DNA of 64,000 nt from Odontesthes bonariensis (lineage: Eukaryota > Chordata > Actinopteri > Atheriniformes > Atherinopsidae). Below, one piece after another: positions 1 through 13,399 of this stretch; positions within the stretch are counted from its first letter, which is position 1; each line of letters opens with the position of its first letter. Below the pieces are notes generated by a model, which saw only the letters and a program-made list of their open reading frames with translations, made no database searches and was not told the DNA's origin. The stretch is from positions 17,167,209 to 17,231,208 of the forward strand of contig NC_134510.1 of NCBI RefSeq assembly GCF_027942865.1, read 5' to 3'. Made by a program: the position numbers and the translations under genes.

Positions 1-1309
1 ATGGCCGCTTGCACATTCATGTACAGTTTATGGAAAGCCTCTTTAATGTTGAGTATGTGCCTCATTATTTACACAGGATTTTATATTTTCTGATTTTGCA
101 AATAAACAAATCTGCAAAGTTAACTAATAGGGCCATGCCCCCATTTATGGGTTTTTAATTTCCTCAAGTTCAGTGCCTCCATCATGCCTTAAGTAGTATT
201 TTATTTAGAAGGGGATGCTAGATGGTTTCCTGTATTTTTTTGAACGTCTATGTTTAACTTCACGCACATCTCTAAAGCCCCGCCTTCGTCAGCAGATCTC
301 ACGCCAATCATCCTCGCCGGGAATTCGGTGAACGCCACACACGCACGCACACACACACGCACGCACACACCAAAAGTGATAAACACAAAACAATGACTTT
401 TAGGAGCTGCACACAGAGCTGATTCGTTCTTTCACTTGGTCAACCCGTGGTTTAAATAAAGCGCCCATGGGGTCCATACATCCACAGCAATGGCTCATTG
501 AAATTCAATGAGAATTCAAAACCCTTCTCCCAGCGTGCTTTGTGCATTTTTTTTTTTTTTTTTTTTTTTGTGCAGAACAGACTGCATTTTTTCACCACAG
601 GGGGTCACCACTGCCTCACGTTTCCCATCATGTATTAACTGGGCAATATAGCCAAAAAGATACTTTAAAACATTTTATTTTTATTTTTTACCTTAACTTT
701 TACATTAACTTATTAAAAATGATACTTTTGTAAAAGCAGAAACGAGAAAGAGTACACACCAAAACAAGTTATCTAAAACAACAGCATTACACCTTCCAAA
801 TTGACTGAATTTGACTAATGATACAAACCACATTTTTATTTTTATTGGTAAAACAAGCTACTAACTAATGGAAACAACAGTCTTATAGTACCAAATATAG
901 TTTAATTCAAGTGTAGGGCTGTAAGGCTGTGAAATGTTGCTGTATTTTTACTTATGCCTGGTTATTGAAATGTACTATTACTAAAATACTCTGTCTTTAT
1001 TTCATGGTTCCATTTAAAAAAAAAAAAAGAATATGATAATGATAATAATAAAAACTTTTAAGCTCATCAGTCATTTTTATCTGTGCCAATTTTTGCTTTG
1101 CAAGTCTTAGTGTTATTTTTGACGTGTGACCCAAGAGACCCTGATAAAGATCTCAAACTAGAATGTACAGGAAGCAACACTTCTCTCTCTGTGCATTGCT
1201 CATTATTAGGCTTTGAGACAGTTAGTTCTTTGTGGCAGATCTGAGAGCATCCAAAGAGATCCAGACACAGAGAAGCCCTGGGAGTGCAGACTCCGACCCT
1301 TGAGACATC
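1..1309. other. Upstream flank of receptor 1, no gene seen
   Basis: No coding region is recognisable here. The stretch holds a CA/CGCA-type microsatellite at about 341-370, a T-run at about 546-569 and A/T-rich DNA. The 5' untranslated region of receptor 1 should end just before 1310, but I cannot place its transcription start or a clear TATA box. Confidence 0.5.
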
Positions 1310-4300
1310 ATGTTGACAGGTGAATATATTCAGACAAAGACACATAGAGTCTTTACCTTGTTAGTCAGTGTCGTGCAGACTTGTTGAAAATGTATTTGTG
1401 TTAAAGTGTGTCATATTCAGGGTTTATCACTTGCTGCCGGGTTAAAATCAGGTTTTACATTTTTATTTATCGCGCTTGGATTTCCATTTGGATCATCATT
1501 ATGCTACAATTTAGGTTCTGAAATCACTCTATTGCAGTAGGAGCGTCTCTCTTCAAAAAGGAGAACAAATTATACATATGTATTACCAAAAAGTTTGTCA
1601 CGATAAAAAATATGGTCTAGATTGTGAGCATGTGATAAGATTCCACAGCCTCATATGACCTGCACTGATAAATGTTGATATTTGTGCCGATGTAAGTTTA
1701 GATCTTTACATCCTTTAGGGGAAATGCGAAGGCATGTTTTTATCACAAGTGGCCTTACTATCGGTGGCAGCCAGCAGGTGGCATAAAGCCACTTTCTGAG
1801 ACTCACACATAGATTTCTGCCTTTCTTCTGTCCCGAATACAATGGTCCACATGATGTGTTTGTGAATGTAGCTCAACGAAAGCAACATTTCATTCACCTC
1901 AAGATAAATCACATGAAACAAAGAAATGTATAGGAGGAGTGTCCACGTGTATAGTTTTTGTATCAAATAAGTGACGGTGTTGTAGATGTTGAAATTAAAA
2001 GAAAAATCTCTGTCTGTCAACAGATGACTACGATAATGAAACCTTCACACCAACATTTGATTATTCCTTTTACTATGGGAATGAAAACACGGCTCCTTGC
2101 GAAAATGTTGACGGGATGGCCTTCAGCAGGATGTATCTGGTCACCCTGTATAGCTTGGTTTTCATGCTTGGCTTCATGGGTAAGTGTGCCTGCATCAGAA
2201 GTTTGGAAACAACTCAACATAACGAATGTGAATAGGTGTGCCCAAACTTTTTACCAGTACTGTATATTGTGTGTCTACTATGAGGAAATAGTTTACACGG
2301 TTGCTTGCAGTCACCCTCATCCCCTTTGAGTACTTGCTCTCTGTCTACAGAAGGGAGGTGAGTCTCCTTTTTGGGGACAGAAATCAAGGGATTGTTTTGT
2401 TCATGAGGATTTAGGATGAGGACTTGAACTTTGTGTGTGTGTGCATTGTATATCTACATAAAATACATCTAATTCTAAGGTTTTACATAAGAGAAAATAA
2501 AAAAAAATCATCTGTCTGTTTCTTTTAATACCTGGCAAAAATGTTCAGATGATCAACAGAACATGACATATTACATTGTGTCATTTCATAGCAGAAGCTT
2601 TGTCAGTTTGCTGATCTGTAGCATTCAGCTGTAGCATTCAATTGTTGCTGCCCAGGAATCTAGGAAGGTTGTATGGCCAAGAACAAAATGGAGAAAAAGG
2701 AGAGGGGAGGTTTAAACCATTTCTTCCTTTGATCGTCATGGAAAGTGGGAGATCACTTGCAGATGAAATGATTTGGACACAGCAGGAAGATCAGAAAGGC
2801 AACACAATTTTTCCCATCAAGACATGCCACCAGGAGCAACTCTCCCATCTCTACTAAGCTTTAAAGGGAAAGTTTTTTTTTTTTTAAAACCTGGACCTTA
2901 TTTCTGGCATAAAATATGTTCATCTACTCACCAATAACAGTTCGGTGAAAGTCGGCCTCCAGCGTCGATGAAGTCATCCTGTGTGTAGAAAACCCCCTGA
3001 TAATCCCCAATAACAATAACACGGCAGCTATGAGCTAACAATGCAATAGTACATTCATTCAGTACAAACATTCATTCGTCTTAAAGTATTGGTGAAATAA
3101 AGACGGCTAATGCCTTATTTAGAGGCTGTATTGTCTATGCCCTGTTCACTCCCGTTAAATGGATATACGCAGATCTCGAGTAATCTAAATATCTTTCGAA
3201 GGACTGAGAAGGAGCGTCTCTGCACCCCAGATGTTGAATAGTTGGCTGTGAGTCTATGTTTGTCTTCATTTTGTTATCTATCTATCTATAACAATAGTAT
3301 AGCTTTGATAATTGATAATACTGCAGCAATTTAATTTCCCCGATGAGAGATTAAGATCAGATTTATTGTTATGCATACACATGAAATTTGTCCTCCGCTT
3401 TTAACCCATCCAGGTTGGCACCTGTTGACACACACATGCACAGGGTCACACACTCATAGAGACAGATGCCAACCTGGAGCAGTGGGCAGCCATTCACGGC
3501 GCCCAGGGAGCATGGGGGTACGGTGCCTTGCTCAAGTGACAAGGAGGTGGACTGACACCCCTCCAGCTGTCAGTTCCACCAATCTTTTTTTTTTTGAGTG
3601 GCAAGAGTGGGAATCAAACCTGCCAACCTTCTGGTTATTGGACGACCGACTCTAACCACTGAGCCACGTCCGCCCGACAGAGTATTATTGATTTGAACAG
3701 AATGTTTTAAATGATTATTATATTTTATTGTTTATATTATATATATAATATATTATTATATTCAGCAGATTTATAGTCGTCCAAGATTGTATTAAAATAA
3801 TCCTTATCTATGATTTTATCAGGCCCATCGCAACAATTATAGTCCTGCTCGACTTCATTAAAATAATCCTTTGTGATTATTCTATCTGGCCCGGCTTATA
3901 TTTTACGTCCTCAGCGAGGGAAATGCCGTGAATAAAATCACACAGAGCTTTTTCTCTGTTCGTTAATCTCATTACTCCAGCCCTCCTTCCATAAGTAACT
4001 GGCCCTCACCAAAACAGATTTAATTGAACTGCACTGGAGGTCTTGCTCACTGGAGTCCCAGACTCTCCCATGCAGGATTTCAGACGGCAACCCTGGGGAG
4101 GAGGACAGGGGCCTTGAGATCTAGCTTGAGAGAACAAGTTTTACGTTTCAGTTGAAATAAAGGTATTTTTCAACAATGGGTTGGCTTTGTGTATTTCCTT
4201 CTGAAAGTTCTGCAGCACCCTCAAGTCACATCGTTTTTACACAGTGCTAAAAACAAGGAGTAGTTACATGAAAGTAAACATCGTCATCAAAAACCACAAA

Positions 4301-7300
4301 GTGAGACAATATGCTTTTCATTGCTCACGGTCATGAAATTTTCTGTCAAGGTTGAGAGAGAATATTCTAATGGGAATATTCTGCCCCACTCAGGTCATAT
4401 TACAATACAACAAAAAGAGCACAATAAATGACAAGCGATTGAAGGCATTTCTAATGATTTCCTCCAACAGTTGCTGTAACTACAATGTACTTGGTTGTTT
4501 TACATGTGAACACAACACAAATATCACAACAATAAGAGAATTACTGGTCATTATCAGGTGTAATATCACTAAGTGGCCTACACCTCTATTCTATTAATAC
4601 TCTAGTTCCTTTTTGCTACAAACACACCAGCATATCTTCTCTTTATCTTTACTGTCCTAATAAAGAAATACACCTTTCAGAATTTATTTCTAAAAAGCAT
4701 TCATACTCTGAATGTTTCAACAATGAGGTGACTTGAAGACAAATTATTATAGCCAATTATCTGATAATCTCGAGATAGCAAAATAATCATCTTGTGATCT
4801 CAAAATGATGACATCAAAACGCTCTTGGCTTTTGTATTTGAGAGCTCACAACCACATTACCCACAATACAACCTTCTATATCTCCTATAAATTAGGCTTA
4901 TTAAAGCTTAGTGAAATTTGCAAGGCGTCTTCAAATTGTTGGTACGGAACAAGAGGAAGCCAGAAAGCCAGAGACACACCTATATGCACCATCTATTTTT
5001 CTATTAGAAATACAAGTCTAAATATAAGCATTTAGTGCACTGACTATGAATGTACTTCAATCAAACTCCCAATCAGAAAAGCCACACCAGACTAAGCAGA
5101 TGACAGGTAGAACTGGTATTTTTTTTTTCTAATACAAAAGGCTGTCAGACAATAGTTACTGAAGCTTAAATATATGTTAAAAAAAAAAGCCTACATCCTG
5201 TCTTGTCTTGTTCTAGAGGCTGTCAGTGCAGGGCCAGTTCCTTGTTCCTGGTCTTTATACAATGGAGAAATTCTCTACCCAGAATTAACTACGAATGTAG
5301 AGAAATCATTTGACAATAAAAAACAAAATAAAAAAACAGGATTAAATTCATTCCAACTATCGAAGGTCATTAAGTCTGTTATGAAGGCTTTGCTCACTAT
5401 ATGGGACCTACAGTATTATCATTGAAAGTAAACTTAGCTGCATGCCAGGTAACAAGTTTGATTATAAATTAAGTGCTGCTGCGTCGTCAACAGCAACAAC
5501 CTCATCAGTCCAAGAAGTCAGCCACGGGCAGACAAGGCGCACTTTAACGCACCTTTTATCACCATTCTCATCTCCTCAGCTGTATGTTCCTCACATCAAC
5601 ATCATTATCTTATTCATTTTTACCGTAAGAAGAGCCAGCATATTGATTGCAATGCCAGCCATTATCATTTTACATGTAGCTAGCAACATTCTGGACAGGA
5701 CCAAAATGCACAACCAGTGATAGCTCAATAACTTAAGGTAGTAGCCTCTGATCAAGTCAACAAAGTGAGTCAACAATTATCATTTCTCTCGATTTAATGC
5801 AAGTATCCCATTGGTTTTGACTTGAATAGTTAATGGTTGGAACTGTCGACCTCATAGTTGCTGGTTCTAAAATATGAACTCTGACACTATCTATCAAAAC
5901 AAATTGAATACTTGACTTATACAAACAGCTACCCAGCGTTGTTTATCATGGGTTCCAAAGGCAGATGAGACCAAAGTGGACATGTTTGGTCATAACGCAC
6001 AGCAACTCGTTGGGTGAAGATCAAACAAAGCATGTCATCTCAAACAACTCAACCAAATGTGAAACATTAACGTTAAAGCTTGGCTGAACTTGGGTCATGC
6101 ACAGGACAATGATCCCAAGCACAGCTGCTAATCTACAACAGAATGAGAGAAAAAAGAAAAGAATCGAGGTGTTGCAATAACCCAGTCAAATTCCATAACC
6201 CAACCTTATTCATGGAAATACTGTAAGAAACCTCAAAGAACTGAAACAACGTTGTAAAGAGGAGTGGGTCAAATATCCTCCACACCCACGTGAGTGGCTG
6301 ATGACATCATACTGAAAACAATTACAGTTATTGCTTATTATTGCAATTATTGCTGTTCTACAAGATATTGAGTACTGATATTGAATGCGGCGTAGTTAGT
6401 TTTTCAAACACTCCTTCTGCCTTTTGGCTTAGTTTTTTGTTAATTAGATTGAACGATTCGTTGTTCATCTGAGGTTGTATTTTTCTTATTTTAAGACCAG
6501 GTAAGGACCACATCATTTTCTATTTTGTTATGTCCTGAAACATAGAATCTTTTGTGTCAAGACATATGTTTTAATCATGACTATATGTAACTGTGTGATG
6601 ATTAAAAATCAGCATCTGACAAATACACTTTTTTTTCCCTCTCTTTCCCAAGGAAACGGCCTCGTGGTGTGGGTGCTGGTGAAGTGTCGCAACAAGACCA
6701 ACTTCACAGACATGTGTCTCTTTAACTTGGCCATCTCCGACCTCCTCTTCGTCTTCACGTTACCGTTCTATACTCACTACTCCATGGCAGGCAAATGGAT
6801 TTTTGGGGACTTTCTGTGCCGTTTTGTCTCATGGTTCCACCAGTCTGGTTTCTTCAGCAGCATCTTCTTCATGGTTGTTATGGCGCTGGACCGCTATGTT
6901 ATCATCATGCATTCTCACAAGGTGTCATTCTATTGGACAGGAAGGGCAGGCATTCCAGTGACTTTATTTGTTTGGATGTTGAGCATGTGTGTCTCTCTGC
7001 CATCTCTTGTCTTTTCAAAAGTGAGAAATGATTCTGACGAGCAGGGATGTTACTACTGCCCTGAAAACGAGGAGTGGAAGCATTATGAACTATTTGCAAC
7101 AAATGTATTGGGTCTCTTGATTCCCTTATTGGGGATGGTAGTTTGCTACTCAAGGGTCATCCCAACACTGTTGAAAATGCGGTCTACAAAAAGGTACCGC
7201 GCTGTTAAACTGATTTTCTTTGTAGTGGTCATCTTCTTCTTGTTCTGGGCTCCATACAACATTTCGCTTTTCTTGCAATTTCTACATTCAAAAGGCATAA

Positions 7301-7542
7301 TAGCAGCGGAGACATGCAACTGGGACAAGGACTTGAGGCTATCAGTAGTAGTGACTGAGGCTTTTGCTTACACTCACTGCTGCCTGAACCCCATCATCTA
7401 CGCCTTTGTATCACAGAAGTTTATGAAACGAACCATGCAGCTGCTGAAGAGATGTGTGCCTGTTTCCACCATGTATTGGTCAGATAGTTCATTCAGGAGA
7501 AGCTCAGTCTCCAGGTCCTCTGAGGTCACTGTCATCACGTAG
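1310..7542 (+). CDS. CC chemokine receptor-like GPCR (receptor 1), three coding exons
   Basis: Predicted join: 1310-1319, 2024-2179, 6653-7542, giving about 351 residues, the usual receptor length. The first coding exon has only 10 bases (ATG TTG ACA G) before donor GTGAAT. It joins in phase to the acceptor ending at 2023, giving an N-terminus [18 protein letters not shown] that is acidic and Tyr-rich, as chemokine-binding N-termini are. The 2179/6653 junction restores the TM1 sequence GFMGNGLVVW. Other landmarks are NLAISDLL (TM2), TLP in TM2, DRYVIIMH at the end of TM3, FWAPYN (TM6) and NPIIY (TM7). All four extracellular Cys are present (APCEN, FLCRF, GCYYC, AETCN). The family signals through Gi to drive leukocyte migration; the ligand is not inferable. 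Oddity: DRYVIIMH replaces the usual DRYLAIVHA. The 4.5 kb second intron contains a SINE. An orthologue name (CCR4/CCR5/CCR8-like) would be a guess. Confidence 0.85.
2180..6652 (+). other. Second intron of receptor 1
   Basis: Intron with donor GTAAGT at 2180 and acceptor CCCAAG at 6647-6652. Apart from the SINE-like repeat at 3365-3670 it is A/T-rich DNA in which I see no exon, RNA gene or other known repeat. The short open frames it contains lack family motifs. Confidence 0.6.
3365..3670 (-). mobile_element. tRNA-headed SINE-like repeat
   Basis: Read on the minus strand, the end at 3668 begins GTGGCTCAGTGGTTAGAG (A-box-like) followed by GGTTTGATTCC (B-box-like), the layout of a tRNA-derived polymerase III promoter. 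The body is a dispersed fish-type repeat running to about 3365. No full tRNA cloverleaf is intact, so it is not called as a tRNA gene. Confidence 0.55.
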
Positions 7543-7562
7543 AAGGGACAGGTGGAAATAGT

Positions 7563-8465
7563 ACCACCCCAGTTCCAAAAATGCTGGGATACGGTGTAAA
7601 ATGTCAATAAAACAGAACAAAATGATTTGCAAATCTCATAAATCAATATTTGAACCACAGTAGAACACGCAAAACATCTCAAATGTTGAAAGTGAGACAT
7701 TTTACCCTTTCATGAAAACTAGGAACTCATCTTGCATTGAATGGGAACAGATCTCAAATAAGTTTAATGGAGGAATCAAATTGGTGGAAAGGTAAATGGT
7801 ACTAAAAAGAAACAGATGGTGGAATATGTTACAAGTAGTTAGATTTAATAACAACAGGTCAGTTACATGACTGGATATAAAATAAGCCCCATAGAGACAC
7901 AAGTCTTTTAGAAATAAAGATGGACAGAGCTTTAGAAATTTAAAAATCAAATCAGGATCAGGAGCCAAAAATTGATACTGGTTGGCTGTAATCTTCAGGC
8001 CCTCAGGCAGCACCACACTAAAAAGCAGGCATGATTCTCTCATGGAAGTCACTGCCTGGAACTTTAGAATTGGATGCTTGCACATCTGAAAAGGCACCAT
8101 TGAATCTGAAAAGTTTTAGAGCATCCAGATGACATCTTTTCAAGGAAAGACTTTGTCTATTTCAGCAAGACAACGTTAAACTGCATACAAAGGTCCAGCA
8201 GCTGGTCTCCTTTAGTTCCCAGATGTTTGTGGACCGTTGTAAAAAGAAGAGGGGATGCTACACAGTGGTAAATGTGACCCTTTTTTATATGTGCCGCTGC
8301 AATCAAATTCAAGTTCAGCTAATATTTTCACAAAATAGTGAAATGTCTCCCTTTCAACTTTTGATATGTTTTCTGTGTTATATTGTGAATAAAATGTTGG
8401 GGTAATAGATGTGAAAATCACTTTCACTCTGTATTTCTATGCACAGCATCCCCATTTTTGGGGTA
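7563..8465. mobile_element. Non-autonomous DNA transposon (MITE-like) next to receptor 1
   Basis: The ends are imperfect inverted repeats: about 7563-7590 reads CCAGTTCCAAAAATGCTGGGAT, and the reverse complement of about 8444-8465 reads ACCCCAAAAATGGGGATGC. There is no transposase frame between them. It begins about 20 bases after the stop codon of receptor 1, so it probably forms part of that gene's 3' untranslated region. The superfamily is not determined. Confidence 0.45.
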
Positions 8466-10009
8466 TTCAGGAGTTGTATGTCACTTGAATATCTGTGGAA
8501 GGGACTTACATGTTTTCATTCAGGCAGCCTTGCAAAACCAATCCCTACCTATCACTTCCAGTTTCCAACTTATAACAATGTTCGTCATTGTAATCTAGTC
8601 TTCAAAAGTCCTCATCCTTTTTACCTTTTTGATGTTACAATTCCTCTCATATTGCAACAGTGTTTTCTTTTGATCAGTTTATTTTCCTCTCCTGCTGACG
8701 TTGGAGGAAAGTTAGCCGTGCATCAATACAAACTTTTCATCTGTCGCAGCTTCTAACCTCAATGTTCGGGTTTAAAGAAAAAAAACTGCTTTAGATCATG
8801 GAACTCCTTCACTGATCATGTGGAAATACTTGGTGATAATTCACAGCTACGAGTTTGTACAGCAGAACTTGCATATCCAAAAGTCATCATTCTTTTCAAT
8901 CTGTTGTGTGGGCAGATTTTTTTTTTATGTTTCACATTTTATATTTATGTACAGTGTACTGCATAGATGTTCAAATATATGTTCTTTCCCTTCTAGTCTT
9001 ACAATCACTCATCACTGGTATTGTCCCAAATTCTGTACATTGCAGAGCATTTCGTTGTGCTCTCTGTTGGTATTATCAGGATGATCTTACTTTGCTAGAT
9101 GATATCTAAGGTTTAGAACCTTTACTCTTTCATTTCTATGGCAGCCTCTTATCTTGCTCTTTCTTAGTATGAAAGTCACCTTTTCTGTCATATTGAATAG
9201 GTATATTGCTCATTTGTAGGTGGCAGTTGACACTTTCTCCAATTTTTTTCTCTATTACTTGACAGCACGTTGTGGTTTGTGAGGAGGTTCATTTCTTCCC
9301 TTAACACACAGCTGAAGAGGCACCTTATCATGAAGTGAAAAAATTAACAGATAAGTGAACAAATAGAACATTTTAAAAAGGTTGTTTGAGACAGACAATG
9401 GCAGTGAAACCGTGTTTATTGTGCTGCAAGTTTGTGACTTTTTTTTTTTTTTTTGCCTTAAAAAATGTTTAAAAAGTGACAGCCACATAGGCATAAAACT
9501 TGCATTAGCCCATCCATGTTGTAAATATTTCCTTCTGTGAGCCTTTAACTTTCAATCAATGCTGCTTTTGTTGCATTGGGGAAAGTGCAGTATATGTGGA
9601 AAAAAATGTAAAAATGCAATGACATACGGAGGACTAAAGTGTTAACGCAGCTCTTTTGATAATGTTTGAAAAATAAAGTGCACGCCTGAACTTTCTTCTC
9701 ATTGTGTGTCATGCAAGTTTCAACTCCTCACCTCTGTCTGCAAACAGCTGAAGGTAGTCAAGGTGACGACAAATAAGGCCTTGATCCATCAAAATTTGTC
9801 TAGATATATAAGGATAAAAGAGCATACTTTTATTTTTTATTTTTTTTAATCAAACACCCCTTATAGTAAATCTAATTGGGTAAAACTTTGGAATTCCTGA
9901 TGAACGACATGCTTTAGAAAAAAAAAAAAACATTTAAGATGTGTGAATAGAACAAGAGTAACATTACTCACCCATTTTCCCCTAACTCTTGTCTCACCCT
10001 TTGCTCACA
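8466..10009. other. Intergenic DNA between receptors 1 and 2
   Basis: A/T-rich sequence with A and T runs. I see no exon, RNA gene or recognisable repeat. Confidence 0.5.
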
Positions 10010-10215
10010 TATAAAAGGGACATTTCTGAGAAAACCGCACTGACAGCCTCAACACTATGCAGAGGAAACAACAAAGCACAGAATTCACCTTACCAGAAGT
10101 GAGCCATGCAACAGGATTTGACACAAAAAGAGAGCACTGCATGTTGCTAAAGTAACTTTGATGCTCAGCACTAGAGCACACACATTGAAGAGCAGGGATA
10201 TTGGCAAAGCATGTG
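10010..10215 (+). promoter_or_regulatory. Candidate TATA promoter and non-coding exon 1 of receptor 2
   Basis: A TATA element, TATAAAAGG, lies at 10010-10018. About 200 bases downstream is a strong donor, ATGTG|GTAAGTG, with the exon end at 10215. The next good acceptor upstream of the receptor 2 start codon ends at 11920 (CCCACACAG). This fits a leader exon spliced to the coding exon, a common layout in chemokine receptor genes. It is inferred from signals only. Confidence 0.45.
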
Positions 10216-11924
10216 GTAAGTGATTCACATATTAGTCTCTAACCATTTAGCTTCCATATAATAGACTTGCTTCTTATTTACCTCCTACACTTTTAAACAC
10301 TGTGTGTAGTTGAGGATTCTGTTTGCACGTGTGGCTTTGTGTGTGCGCATATGCAATGTCAGCCACAGGAAGTGAGGGTCGGCATGGGTGTCAAACCAGG
10401 TGGTTCTCTGTATGTTGACAGTGAAAGAAAAATGTTTGAGATGTGGTTTGACAGATCAAATAAATGTGATTATAGTCACAGCAGTAGGGTGTTTGTGAAA
10501 TTTACTTACACGCACCACTCTAAATGAAGGCGGGAGATGATTCTTGAGTATAACGCTGCTGTCAGCGCAGCCCATTCCGAACTGAGTAAGCTAGGGAATG
10601 GGAATAAGCTAATTTACCCATGAATTTTGACTGGTTGTATGTTTCTTTTAGATTTTGAAAGCTCTTAAGAGTTTCATAAACCAGCATTGAACTTCTTAAC
10701 GTTTGTTACAGAAATCTTTCCCAACATGACTCACCAAATGTTACAGAAATGTTCAGCTTAAAGGGCACGAAAGGCCCTGTGATATTTGTGAATTCCCCAC
10801 AGTGGCAATGTTTAAAGAACAAAATGTTCACTGCATGACGATCAGCCTTCATGGTGTTAAGGGACACTGGGTTTCATAAAGAGGAGAAGCGTACAGCACC
10901 ATCTTCTTTTCTCTGGAGTTATTATAAATTATATAAATGTTTATGTATAAGAAAATAGAATAGAGAGTGACAAGCCAGATTTGCAAAGTAAGTAGACTTA
11001 AAATGTTAAATAAAATAATTAGAATAATGAACAAATTCATTTTAATCTTAGAGGGGAAATTCAACAGGATGAAATGGATTAAAGACAGGTGCTACATGTA
11101 GCAAAAAGTTTTTGTGGGGTTAAAACAGAGGATTGTTTTGTGTAGTCACGCTCATTTGCTTAAACCTTCTGTAATCATGTTATACTGCTATGCATTTGTT
11201 GGATAGCAAGTAATTGATGAGTGTGGCAATTGGAGCAAAATGCTGTATGAAATGACACAGGAATTTTACAGCTGTAGCATCTTTCCGTAGTTTCCACTCA
11301 ACTTTAATTGATTGATGGACTGAAGGTCTAAGAGGGAAACCTTAATGCAAATTGAATAACCATCACATGAACTCAGAATGCTTATAATTTTCAATTGAAG
11401 CGCTTTGTAACAGCAAGTCAATCCAACTGCTTGCACAGGTTTTTCCGCACTGAGCTTTACGTCACGTTTACTTCACTTATATTAAGTTATAAACAGATAA
11501 CCCCAAAGAAAAAAAATAGTTCCCAACATAATTTACATGGACTTGTGTACCTGTTTGACCAATGGAAAATATACACATTTCTATGGGATGATTGGTTTGT
11601 GACAAAAACGGAAAACGTTATACGGTAAAAAGGGTAGCCAGTAAAATCCTAAATCCTTCGGAAAAATTGCAAGTGAAAGGTCATGGCTAATTATTTTCTG
11701 AGATGGGAAAAAAAGAAAATCCTGGGATATTGGGAGATTCTACAGAGAATAATTCAGGTATTTGTTTTGCGTGGATCTAGATTGTTACTTCTGCACGTTT
11801 TCCTCTCTGTACATCGAATACCACTGTGTAAAAAGGTTTTTGCCTTAACTGTGTCCTTCTTAACCAGGCTGCTTTACTATTGCAAAGTACTGACCAAATG
11901 TTTTGCTCTGTCCCACACAGCAGT

Positions 11925-13399
11925 ATGAATGAGTCAGAGTACGTGGAAGAATACGTGTATGATGAATGCGAGGATACAGATGCGGACTTGTCCAATATAT
12001 CCTTGTTGGGTCTTTACTACACGCTGTTTTGTCTGGGCCTGCTGGGTATGTTCAAATAAGCTTATATTCCAACAAAAGTGTAACAACTGAGAATCAATGG
12101 CTATGTACATTAAAGCTCCAAACACAGCTGGGAAATTTGAGTTTAATTCAGTTAAGCTTAAACTGCTGCATGCACTTTTACAGATTGCAACCAGAAATAA
12201 TATGAAACTCATAACAACTATCAATTTGAACCTATTTCACAGGGAACTGCACAGTTCTGTGGATTCTCCTCCGGCACATCAAGCTGAGAACTATGACAGA
12301 TGTATGCCTCCTTAACCTGGTCCTGTCTGACCTCTTACTGACTGTGTCTCTGCCCCTTTGGGCCTACAGTTCACAGAACCTCGCATCATGCAAACTGATA
12401 ACAGGATTCTATCAGGTGGGCTCTTATTTTTATTTTTTTTTTTTTACAACAAATTGATATTCGATTATGTTAAACACAAATAATGATAAATGTTTTGATT
12501 TCTATTGTTTAAAACTCAAGCCTGAATTTTCTATGGTAACAGCAGTCGTCCTCTTGTGAGTGTGTGTGAGACAGCTGCCGTGAAATGTCGGCTGTGTGAG
12601 GAACTTTACTGAGCCTGGCAAATGTCACCTCATGTCAGTGCACATCCTGTAAGTCACTGTGCTTCCTCTGTGCTCCTCTGAGCAGTTAGGTTTCTACAGC
12701 GGGACTTTGTTTGTGACCCTGATGAGTGTTGACCGCTACCTCGCCATCGTCCACGCTGTTGCAGCCATGCGGGCCCGGACACTTCGCTATGGAATCACAG
12801 CCAGCATTATAATCTGGGTTATATCTGTAATCATGGCAGCCCCTCAGGTGATATTTGCCTCCTTGGAGGATCCAGATGAAAGCAACAGCTCCCAGTGCCA
12901 GCCTTTCTACCCAGAGGAAACTGAAAAGTTTTGGAAATATCTGCGAAACTTTAGTGAGAACACGGTGGGACTTTTTGTGGGCCTCCCTGTCATCATTTTT
13001 TGTTACGTGAAAATCCTTGTTGTGGTCTCCAAATCCAGAAACTCCAAAAGGGACAAAGCGATGAAAATGATATTTACAGTGGTGTGTGTGTTTGTGGCGT
13101 GCTGGGTTCCTTACAACATCATAGTTTTCCTTCAGACACTGGAGCAGCTAAATATCCTGAACAACTGTAAAACTTCAGAAACCATCAACTCAGCAATGGC
13201 CGTTGTTGAGCTCATTGCACTGTCCCACTGCTGCATAAATCCAGTGATCTATGCGTTTATAGGGGAGAAGTTTAGGAAGTCACTGGGCAAAGTGCTGATG
13301 AAATACATCCGTTGGAACTACCAGATTGGAGGGGCTCACAGCCACAGAGACACCACAGACATTGAGACTTCCAACACACCTGTAAAATCAGATTATTAA
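11925..13399 (+). CDS. CC chemokine receptor-like GPCR (receptor 2, CCR4/CCR8-like)
   Basis: Predicted join: 11925-12045, 12243-12415, 12686-13399, giving 335 residues. The start MNESEYVEEYVYDECED is acidic and Tyr-rich. The exon 1/2 junction makes LGLLGNCTV (TM1) and the exon 2/3 junction, at phase 0, makes GFYQ|LGFYSG inside TM3. Conserved landmarks are [14 protein letters not shown] (TM2), [16 protein letters not shown] (TM6) and HCCINPVIYAF (TM7). The C-tail is Ser/Thr-rich and ends TPVKSDY. By resemblance the body is closest to CCR4 and CCR8 of mammals, but paralogue assignment needs a tree. Oddities: extracellular loop 1 lacks the usual WxFG motif (it reads YSSQNLASCKL), and the coding region has two introns, whereas many receptors of this class have a single coding exon. 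The start was chosen because it is the first ATG after a good acceptor. Confidence 0.88.

Noticed and set aside
3600-3670. Possible tRNA gene on the minus strand
   Set aside because: Only A- and B-box-like parts are present inside a longer repeat; no cloverleaf, so it is a SINE head. The same applies at 15285-15335 and 40650-40700.
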